NCBI GenBank assembly: GCA_039602395.1
Contig: JBCNJP010000003.1
Location: forward strand, 13,599,691 to 13,663,690
Source of the DNA: Deinandra increscens subsp. villosa
Taxonomy: Eukaryota > Streptophyta > Magnoliopsida > Asterales > Asteraceae
Direction of reading: 5' to 3'
Length of the DNA: 64,000 bases
Shown here: positions 55,801 to 64,000 of the stretch, one piece after another
Position numbering within the stretch: position 1 is the first letter of the stretch
How the letters are laid out: the number at the start of each line of letters is the position of its first letter
Notes under the pieces: model-generated
The model's input: only the letters and a program-made list of their open reading frames with translations
Told to the model about the DNA's origin: nothing
Databases searched by the model: none
Position numbers and translations under genes: made by a program

Positions 55801-56686
55801 TCTAAGATGGGTGTGGTAATCCTAGTCCCATACCTATTACTCATTTCGAACGAGTTCAATCCTCCCCCTTATAATATTTTTTAGCTAAAAAGTACCCGTC
55901 GGGACTCCCATCACGTAAAAACCCGACTTTAAATATCAAGCCATTTATTATCTTAACAAGGTCAAGTTTTTAACTTCAAAGAACTATTTATTTTATCTTT
56001 TAAGATTATTAATATATTGATGTATTCAGTTCCATGGGAATAAATGGGTATGGGCTCGTTTTCGGATGATCGGGGCGAGCAATCACCTAATACCACACAT
56101 GTCCAAAACCTGTTAGAGGATGTATAATCTATCCCATACCTGTTCTGATACCAGAATACCTTTCCCATAACATTTCTCAAATGTTTAAGGTTTCAGATTT
56201 TTTCTGCCATCCATATTCCCCATAATTACTTCCATTTTTTATCCCAAATTTATAACTGCTATAAATAATTAAATTCCCATACTCCAATCTTTCACCACAG
56301 ACGTTTAATTTCCAAACGGAAAAGCGAGCTCATCATGCTCCACCAGTTGATCTATTCAACAAGGTATACAAATTTCTATTTCTTTTCCATAACCCTCTTG
56401 CTACAAAACATTTGAAAAAATATTGTAATTATGTTATTTTGTTTGTAGCTCTCATTGGCTTCAGAATCTGGTTCTCAACCAAACAAGCCTGCTAGGTTGT
56501 CTAGACGTCCCTCTATTTTCTCAAAGGTTAGTATCTAACCTAACCTAACCTAACTTTTGTATTTTCATTAAAACTTGTATTCTTATAAAGATTTTATTGA
56601 GTTGCTTATTATTTTGGCACAAGGGTTCAAAAGAAAACAGAATACATTTGGATCGAAACCGATTCCCATCAACATTGGAAAAGTGA
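52822..56686 (+). CDS. TPXL: TPX2-LIKE (TPXL2/3-type) microtubule-associated protein
   Basis: Fifteen exons give 468 residues: 52822-53020, 53833-53943, 54089-54323, 54397-54481, 54577-54627, 54721-54818, 54911-54986, 55079-55138, 55247-55330, 55426-55484, 55563-55641, 55715-55780, 56301-56363, 56449-56526, 56624-56686. All introns are GT-AG and phases agree. The N-terminus has DYEFDAVRFFDF, like the Aurora-binding motif of plant TPX2 proteins, then AEKWFDSA. The middle carries FRARPLNRKIFEAP, PEFQEFHLKTSERA, FKALPLNKKILSSKGE and RETTVAMTFNFQTEKR, the TPX2-importin/spindle region. It ends GSKENRI..LEK and lacks the C-terminal kinesin-binding TPX2 domain, as in short TPXL members. TPX2-type proteins activate Aurora kinase and nucleate spindle microtubules. 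Intron 12 holds repeat-like sequence (about 55800-56180). No lesion was seen. Confidence 0.93.
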
Positions 56687-57150
56687 TCACTGAATACATT
56701 CCGTTATCACAATTAGCCAGGTAAACACAAAGAACATATATACTTGCGTGTGTGTTGACGTATATAGTCCCTGCACCGTGTTTTACCTTAATTACGAAAA
56801 TGCCACAGTTTTTAAATGAATCTTCATCAAGCAGATGCGCCGATGATAGAGTGGATATTTGTTAACTTTTTTTTTTGTTTAAATTCTAATTGTTGAATTG
56901 AAACAGGTCTGGGAATCGGTTAGTATGATCAGAATGTCTCTAACTTGGTGCTGCTAATGGAAGATTAAACCAAGAAACCGGATACACGACTTCTTCTTTT
57001 GGTGCTCTGGATCTACCAAATCTTAACCATACGACCTTAAACTTGTTAATAAAAACAAAAGCCAAAGATGTATAGCTACCCAATGGTTTCTTTGTACCTT
57101 TTTCTGAAGGGGAAAAAAAGATGATTAAGAGCATTTGTCTCTTACAAATA
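56687..57150 (+). other. TPXL 3' region with a possible untranslated exon
   Basis: After the stop at 56684-56686, sequence with a donor-like 'ccaggtaaac' (56719) and acceptor-like 'gaaacaggtctgg' (about 56903) could form a spliced 3' untranslated region. Poly(A) site not identified. Confidence 0.35.
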
Positions 57151-57439
57151 AGAAAATAACTTTGCATTTAACCATAGTTATGTTCTTCTTTTAGAACTAC
57201 TTACGATTGCGTTGAGATAGTATCAGAAGATCCTGTTGAAGTTGAACATGAACCTTACGTCCAACAACCAATGTTGACTTTTTTAATTTTTTTCCCCAAT
57301 TATTATAATTGTTAGAATTTTTTTTATTATGTCGGTTTTGGTCGTTAACGGCTTTGTTTATCCGGTTACAGGAGAAGTTGTATCAGGTAAAATCATGTAA
57401 GCAATAAAATTAGGTGAAGTAAAATATATTAGATTTTAT

Positions 57440-57580
57440 GAAAGGTGTAAACAAGTCTAGCTCAAATGGTGAGCTATTTAAAATAGGCTCACTAAAAATA
57501 AAAATTGAGCATTGAGCTCGAGCTTGTATTGTTGCTCATTTTAGAAATAAGCTTGGGTTCGAGCTTCACCACTACATTAA
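57440..57580. repeat. GAGCTCGAGCTTG-type MITE remnant
   Basis: 'gagctcgagcttgt', 'gggttcgagcttcac' and 'tgagctatttaaaataggctca' words, an inverted-word pattern typical of plant MITEs. Borders unclear. Confidence 0.35.
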
Positions 57581-57599
57581 ATTCACCAATATATTAAAT

Positions 57600-57880
57600 G
57601 TAAAGTAAATTATGGCTATAATTTATGTGGTTTTGTACAAATTTTACCTTTCGTCTCTAATTTTCATTTATTACGGCTACGGTTCCAAGGTTCTGCCAAA
57701 TTGTTTTGGATATAGTCCTTGTGGCTAACAACTGTTAAAAAAATCCGTTAAATGGAAGATATGAATTAACAATTATACCCCTCTATACAAAAATTAAAAA
57801 AAACCTAACTCTAATATGTCCCACGTCTACAACCAACCGTTTTCCAATTACCAAATCACCGGCTGTTCTGCTGTAAAAAA
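57600..57880. mobile_element. Truncated left arm of the 23690-type Mutator MITE
   Basis: 'taaattatggctataattta' then 'acggctacggttcc', 'tagtccttgtggctaacaac' and 'ttatacccctctatac' follow the same order as the left arm at 23690-23880. No right arm is found before the Copia relic at 58090, so the copy is cut. Confidence 0.55.
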
Positions 57881-58298
57881 TAGGTATCTAGAATGACGAT
57901 GACCCACTATCGCTGGCCGGCCGGTTGCTCGTGCAACCGGTGACTCACCAGATCATAAACCATCATTGGCCGCCACATCATTCTCCGTCCTGATCACGTC
58001 GACGAAGGCGACAATGATGAAGAAGCAATCAACGCTTACATCCTGACCTCACGGTATCCTCTCCATTGAACATGTCGTTGGTGTCAACTGTTGGAAAAAT
58101 GTGTGTGAATGAGATATTTATCTTAAAAGACATTTGGTTCAAGTTTGGAAAATGTGGTTCAACTTGTCCCACATTGGTGTGGGAACAAAAGATGAATTGG
58201 TTTATAAGGATAAACCTGAAAGCCTTATATAAATCTTGTGTTATGTTTTACTTTGTGTACGAATTTTCTGACTGTTCTCCTATGATTCTCGTTTCAAA
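57881..58298 (+). other. Copia 5' flank, LTR-like start
   Basis: 'tgttggaaaaatgtgtgtg' at 58090 looks like the start of a Copia LTR, but only about 210 bp separates it from the gag start and no primer site is visible, so most of the LTR is lost or short. Confidence 0.3.
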
Positions 58299-60608
58299 AT
58301 GGACTCATTTAAGCATTTAAGCCTTTACCGACCTCTAGTGTCTCTGCAGTTTTTACTTCTGCTGTTGCTGTTAACACAATGATGGTTGCACCGTTGCCTA
58401 ATGCGGTTGCAAGTCACACTGAAAAACCTGAAAAGTTTAGCGGTCTGAACTTCAAACGTTGGCAACAGAAGATGCTGTTTTATATGACAATGTTGAACCT
58501 TGCGAGGTTCTTGACTGAAACCGCTCCCCAAATTTCTGAAGGGGAAATGGATGCTCAATCTGTGAGCGCGGTTCAAGCTTGGAAACATTTTGAGTTCTTG
58601 TTCAAAAACTATGTACTCAATGGTTTGGTGGATTTGCTTTACAATGTTTATTGTAAAGTAAACACGGCCAAGGAACTATGAGAATCTTTGGAACAAAAAT
58701 ACAAAACCGAAGATGCAAACACAAAGAAATTTGTGGTGGCCAAATTCTTGGATTTTAAAAAAATTGACTAAAAAATTGTTATGAGTCAAATCTAAGAATT
58801 GCATATCATTCTTCATGATGATATTCATCCGGAGGGAATGTCACTCAGCGAGACATTCAAAGTTGTTGCTATGATCGAGAAATTACCATCAAGCTGGGTT
58901 GATTTCAAGAACTATCTCAAACACAAGAGAAATGAAATGACCATTGAAGATCTTGTGGTTCGTCTTTGTATTGAAGAAGACAACAAAATTGCTCAAAAGA
59001 AACATGATGTCCCCGAGCAAGCAAAGACCAATATTGTTGAATATGGTCAATCCTCGAAGGGTAACAAAGGTAGAGGACGGGCTGAGAAGAAGAACAAGGG
59101 AAAATGGTCTAACCTTAAACCTAAAGGTGAAATTGTGAAAAAGAAGTTCCAAGGCACGTGTTACAAATATGACAAGCCATGTCATTGGGTAAATGAATGT
59201 AAGCAACCCAAGAAAGATGCTTCCCGTCAAGCCAACATGGTTGATGACTATGAAAATCTTGTTCCCATGATATCTGACCTCACAATGATGATCTCTGAGG
59301 TTAACTTGGTTGGTTCGAATACCAAGGAATGGTGGATTGACACCGGTGCGACCCGCCATGTTTGTGCTGACAAAAGCTTATTCAACACCTTCAAAGAAGT
59401 CACTAATGGAGAGAAGCTCTTCATGGGAAATTATGCTACCGCTGATATCAAAGGCGAGGGTAATGTGATCTTGAAAATGACACCAGGAAATGAACTCACG
59501 TTGACCAATGTGTTGTATGTTCCTGAGATTCGAAAGAATCTTCTGTCTGGGTGGTTGTTAAAATAAGTTTGGTTTCAAAATGGTGTTTGAGTCAGATAAG
59601 GTCGTGTTGATAAAAAATAATGTGTATGTTGGAAAGGGCTGCCCTCAATGGTATGTTCAAACTGAATGTAATGGTTTTTAACAATGTTATGAATAAGACT
59701 GGTACTATTTGCTTGAGTCTTCTAATGTGTGGCATGGTAGATTTGGTCATGTTAACTTTAATTCCATTCGTCGTTTGATTAAATTAAATTGCATACTAAC
59801 TTTTTATATTGACTCAAACAATAAATGTGAAACGTGTGTTAAAGTAAAACTAACTAGATCATTATTCAAACCGGTTGAACGAAATACTAAACGACTGGGT
59901 ATGATCCACACAGATGTGTGTGATTTGAAATACATTCCAACTAGAAATGGATTTAAATACTTCATCATATTTATCGATGATTGCATGAAGTATTGTTATG
60001 TTTACTCGCTCAAAAGTAAAGATGAGGCAATTGAAACTTTCATTGCATATAAAACTAAAGTTGAGAATCAACTTGAAAGAAAGATCAAGGTTTTACGAAG
60101 TGATAGAGGTGGTGAGTATGTCTCACTATTTGCTGAATTCTGTTTGCAAAACGGAATTAGACATGAGTTCACTACACCATATTCACCCCAATCAGATGGG
60201 ATTCTAGATCTCAATAAGCAATTGAACAATCTGAAGAATTCGCATTCTTTCACAAGTTACTTGTGCAAAGATGAGAATTTTAAAGAAAGTTTTGGAGGAG
60301 AAGAGCATAATCAAATTCCACATCCGGCTATTCAACCTGATTCTCTGGCTGATATCAAAGATTCTGATGCAAAACAAGATTATATTGACTTTGCTGCTAA
60401 AAAGCCTGCAACGAAGAAAAATCAACATTCCAAGCAATCTAACAAGAAATTAAAGAAGGAAACTAAATTTGTGTGTGGAAGTATATTGTTGGATGGTGAA
60501 GACATTTCTGTGGATAAAGTAATTGAGAAAGATCAGAAGAAGGTAGTTGAAGAAAAGGTTGCTGCTGAGTTGGTTGAAGCTAACAATTTAAAGGGTATAA
60601 AAGCTTAG
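58299..60608 (+). pseudogene. Copia gag-protease-integrase relic with foreign tail
   Basis: Gag has KFSGLNFKRWQQKMLFY and LARFLTETAP (58430-58520) with stops near 58680, 58770 and 58795. The frame 58799-59566 then has HIILHDDIHPEGM, ETFKVVAMIEKLPSSW, and a degenerate knuckle CYKYDKPCHWVNEC in place of the usual CxxC..GH..C. Protease follows (WWIDTGATRHVC; DT where DS is usual) and then VLYVPEIRKNLLSG. After a shift, the frame 59709-60608 holds WHGRFGHVNFNSIRRLIK, CETCVKVKLTRSLF, the integrase IHTDVCDL, FIDDCMKYCYVY and LRSDRGGEYVSLFAEFC, ending at TTPYSPQSDGI. The third catalytic acid, expected after the usual NGVAE, is absent. From about 60201 the frame stays open for about 135 codons of Lys/Glu-rich sequence unlike integrase. 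Confidence 0.85.
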
Positions 60609-60959
60609 CTTACTCATTTTGCTCAAGCTGGACTTCTGGTTCTCAAGTGGAGTTATCAAAACTACCAGGTTAAAAACATTCAGGTTTGGGTAGTGAGCAT
60701 CCAAAAGTTGAGAAGAATGATAAGAAGAATATGTCTAAGAAAGTTCAGAAAGTCCAAAAAGGTGTTTCTAAAGATGTGAAGGTTACAAATCTTGATCAAA
60801 TTTATCGTCACTACGTCAAAATTCACCTTTGGCCACGAAAAAAAACGTGACCAAAGGTCTTTGGCCACGTTTTCTTCTTCCATTTCAATTGACACCAAAG
60901 GTCCCATCACTGAATGTATCATACGTCCACGTTAAATATCAGTGGCTGAAGCCACCTAG

Positions 60960-61690
60960 AAGCGTGACTAAAGGGTACCAATATTTATTGTTGTAATCAA
61001 ATAATTCTTACGGAAAGCGTGACCAAAGGGTCCCAACGGCCACATGTGTTTGTTTAACGTGGCATTTGGTATTATATGGTCACATATATTTGTGTTTTAG
61101 CCACCTACATTATAAAAATACGTGGCCAAAGGGTTGCTGAAATCATACAATTTGTCCCAATACGCGTGGCCAAAGGGTGGCAACAGCCACGTTAAAATAT
61201 CAAAAGCGTGGCCTTTGGTATTATATGGTCACATATATTTGTTATTTAGCCACATATGTTAAAAAAAAAGTGGCCAAATGGGTCGCTGAAATTATAATTT
61301 GTGTCCCAATACGCGTGGCTAAAGGGTGGAAACGGCCACGTTAATTTATAAATAGTGTGGCCTTTGGTATTATATGGTCACATATATTTGTGTTTTAGCC
61401 ACATATGTTAAAAAAACGTGGCCAAATGGGTTGGTGAAATCATAATTTTTGTCCCAATACACGTGGCCAAAGGGTAGCAACGGCCACGTCAAAATATAAA
61501 AAGTGTGGTCTTTGGTATTATATGGTCAAGTATATTTGTGTTTTAGCCACATATATTTGGAAAACAAAAGTAGCCAAATGGTAGTTGAAATCAGATAAAT
61601 TGTCATAATAGGCGTGGCCAAAGGGTGGCAATGACCACGTTAAAATATAAAAAGTGTGGCATTTGACATTATATATATGGTCACATATGT
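60960..61690. repeat. About 150-bp subterminal tandem repeat
   Basis: 'tacgcgtggccaaagggtgg' (or close variants) begins at 61161, 61310, 61458 and 61609, spacing 148-151 bp; a more diverged unit lies at 61011. Each unit pairs a 'cgtggccaaa' word with inverted 'ggccacgtt' and contains 'tttggtattatatggtcaca'. About five copies. Confidence 0.88.
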
Positions 61691-62390
61691 TTTCGGTTTT
61701 CGTCCCTGTGGTTTGGCCCCCGTAACGGTTTCAGTCCAATAGTTTCAATTTCATAAAATTCATCCTTATGGTTTCAATTTGTTTTGATTTTGGTCCAATT
61801 CCTTAACCCTAGTTAAAAAAACTCGTTAAACCCCCCACGTGCCCCTCATATGAGGGGCATTTAAGTCTTTTTGCCATGCTTCTTTTATCCCCATCCCCCT
61901 AAAACCCTTAAGTCAAAATTGAAAACCTGGAATAAATCGAGTAGACCACCGGCGTTCTTGTTGATGAACCAGACCTTCATGTTCGATTAAAGATAATGGC
62001 GATACGAATCTGGGAGATTCGACCTCCAGGACCAAAATGACAAAAACTTAGTAGCAATAATACATGGAGGTCGAATCTCCCAGATTCGTATCGCCATTAT
62101 CTTCAATCGAACATGAAGGTCTGGTTCGTCAACAAGAACGCCGGTGGTCTGCTCGATGTATTACATGTTTTCAATTTTGACTTAAGGTTTTTAGGGGGAT
62201 GGGGATAAAAGAAGCATGGCAAAAAGACTTATATGCCGCACGTGAGGGATTTAACGGGTTTTTTTTAACTAGGGTTAAGGAATTGGACCAAAATCAAAAC
62301 AAATTGAAACCACAAGGATGAATTTGATGAAATTGAAACTATTGGACTGAAACCGTTACGGGGGCCAAACCACAGGGACGAAAACCGAAA
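61691..62390. mobile_element. Long hairpin Mutator-like MITE
   Basis: The two arms (about 61691-62030 and 62066-62390) are near-perfect reverse complements separated by about 35 bp. Ends: 'tttcggttttcgtccctgtg' and its complement, the latter running on to 'attaactct', so the left end is trimmed by about ten bases. No 9-bp duplication is evident. The interior includes 'gatacgaatctgggagattc' in inverted copies. It sits inside the CACTA-like element next to the repeat array. Confidence 0.8.
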
Positions 62391-62481
62391 TTAACTCTTA
62401 AAAATTAATGTACTTACACTAATCAAATGCTGTTAAAAAATTAACATACACTAATAAAAGTTTAATTTCTATAATAATTAG

Positions 62482-62640
62482 TTATAATTTCTTGTCCGAG
62501 TTGATCAGCTGATTCTGCTGGATCCGTGTACTAAGTTTTCCGTTTATCAGATCCTGACTCAGTTGGTTTGGTGTTAAGTACACTTTCGACATCTTTTTCC
62601 GATCATTATTTACCTGGAAACATGACAAATAAAACCGATC

Positions 62641-62685
<45 letters not shown>

Positions 62686-63460
62686 TTAATTAATTAGTGG
62701 ATATAATTAATTAATGTAGTAATTACCTGTGGTTGTTCCAGTACTTTTTGAACCATAGAATGATCAACCGGTTGTGATTTCTCTGATGTGTTATTAGAAT
62801 GAATGATCATTCGGTTCATCGATCATGCAATAATATATTTATTTTCAAACTCCGAAAAAATTATTTTTTTTATCTAATGGGAATGGTAAAATGTTGCACC
62901 CCTTTTGACTTGATAAGCTATAATTCTATGGCAACCAGGAGGTAATGGACTTCCATAAATCTTCTCAATTTTTTTTGGTAATAATTTAGCCATTCCCACG
63001 ACGTTCAGTGAATTCCCCTCCATGTGCAACTTCGTAGTTTGGCACTCCTGATCAGAAGTGACATAATAATAATATTAATTATAGCATATATATATATTAA
63101 CAATTACTTAATTAAAGTAAAAATAGAATAACAAAATTGTGGTATATACTAATAATTTAGCCATTCCCACGACGTTCAGTGAATTCCCATCCATGTGCAA
63201 CGTCGTAGTTTGGCACTCCTGATCAGAAGTGACATAATAATAATATTAATTATAGCATATATATATTAACAATTACTTAATTAAAGTAAAAAATAGAATA
63301 ACAAAATTGTGGTATATACTAATATATATACCTCTGGGATTACTGGCTGATCGATAGGAGCTGCGATGGCATCATTATTTGGTTTTTCAAACTGATCACT
63401 CTTCTTAGCAGGTACTTTACGAGCTGCAAGTTTTACTAATTTTGTAGGTCTTTTATTTTT
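62482..63460 (-). CDS. Multi-exon gene of the CACTA-like element, partial
   Basis: Minus-strand exons, each with plausible splice signals: one ending at 63332 (KLVKLAARKVPAKKSDQFEK..PVIPE then gtatat), one at about 63150-63219, one at about 62890-63043, one at 62731-62820 (MNRMIIHSNNTSEKSQPVDH..EQPQ then gtaatt), and a last at 62482-62613 ending at TAA. The 62890-63043 piece reads CQTTKLHMEGNSLNVVGMAK then KIEKIYGSPLPPGCHRI, a pattern close to a small domain common in plant En/Spm-associated proteins (DUF8039-like), though it meets a stop at FYHSH. How exons join is not settled, since reading through the stop needs splicing. No TNP2-type transposase is visible in the window. Confidence 0.4.
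62979..63320. repeat. 171-bp tandem duplication containing an exon
   Basis: Copies start at 62979 and 63150, differing at only a few positions (for example 'cccctccatgtgcaacttcg' against 'cccatccatgtgcaacgtcg'). Each copy holds part of an exon plus intron DNA, so a transcript could contain the exon segment twice. Confidence 0.9.
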
Positions 63461-63544
63461 TTTTTCTAAATTGACACCATATAATTAATTGATTAGTAAC
63501 ATATATATTAATTAACAATAACGTCAAAGCGATTTGTCAAATGC

Positions 63545-64000
<456 letters not shown>

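Overview
The window is nuclear DNA of a flowering plant. Coding exons are split by GT-AG introns, the background is AT-rich, and most of the sequence is transposable elements of plant types (Copia-like and large non-autonomous LTR elements, LINEs, tRNA-derived SINEs, PIF/Harbinger, Mutator-type and (TA)n-flanked MITEs, Helitron-like ends, a CACTA-like element). The style of the Harbinger Myb-like gene, the SINEs and the zf-RVT LINEs suggests a eudicot, possibly Asteraceae, but this cannot be proved from the sequence. There is no bacterial, organellar or CRISPR content. A run of exactly 500 N (47125-47624) is an assembly gap.

Only two genes look like conserved host genes. One, on the minus strand at 19826-21544, has four exons and encodes a 306-residue SNARE-associated Golgi/VTT (TVP38/TMEM64, DedA-like) membrane protein. 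The other, on the plus strand at 52822-56686, has fifteen exons and encodes a 468-residue TPX2-LIKE (TPXL2/TPXL3-type) microtubule/Aurora-associated protein. They are divergent, and 31 kb of nested repeats lies between them. From memory, the same two families are neighbours twice in Arabidopsis, so the pair may be an ancient linkage stretched by transposons.

Layout: 0.2-3 kb, a 101-bp tandem repeat interrupted by a complete non-autonomous LTR element (TSD GTCCT). 3.7-5.3 kb, a Harbinger element carrying only the Myb-like gene. 5.4-7.4 kb, AT-rich MITEs with a nested Mutator-type MITE. 8.2-9.9 kb, a 5'-truncated LINE whose reading frame carries nine 63-bp repeats. 10.6-14.5 kb, a LINE relic, a 5' LTR fragment and a reversed Copia relic containing a SINE. 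15.2-16.5 kb and 22.7 kb, (TA)n-flanked elements. 19.8-21.5 kb, the VTT gene. 23.7-24.8 kb, a Mutator-type element with a perfect 9-bp TSD. 25.3-36 kb, a large LTR retrotransposon derivative with a solo LTR inside its 5' LTR. 36.6-47.1 kb, a Copia element split by a 6.6-kb Helitron-like block carrying a broken GARP-type fragment. 47.6-52.2 kb, small elements. 52.8-56.7 kb, the TPXL gene. 58-60.6 kb, a Copia relic whose integrase frame runs into unrelated sequence. 60.8 kb to the end, a CACTA-like element with about 150-bp subterminal repeats, a nested hairpin MITE and a multi-exon minus-strand gene.

Insertion order can be read from the nesting: SINE into Copia, solo LTR into the long LTR, Helitron-like block into Copia, Mutator-type MITE into the CACTA element. 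I found no operon-like or clearly new multi-gene system. The most informative signals are the host-gene linkage, short motifs shared between LTR and leader of related retroelements, the repeat-bearing LINE frame, and several long inverted repeats that could be sources of double-stranded RNA.
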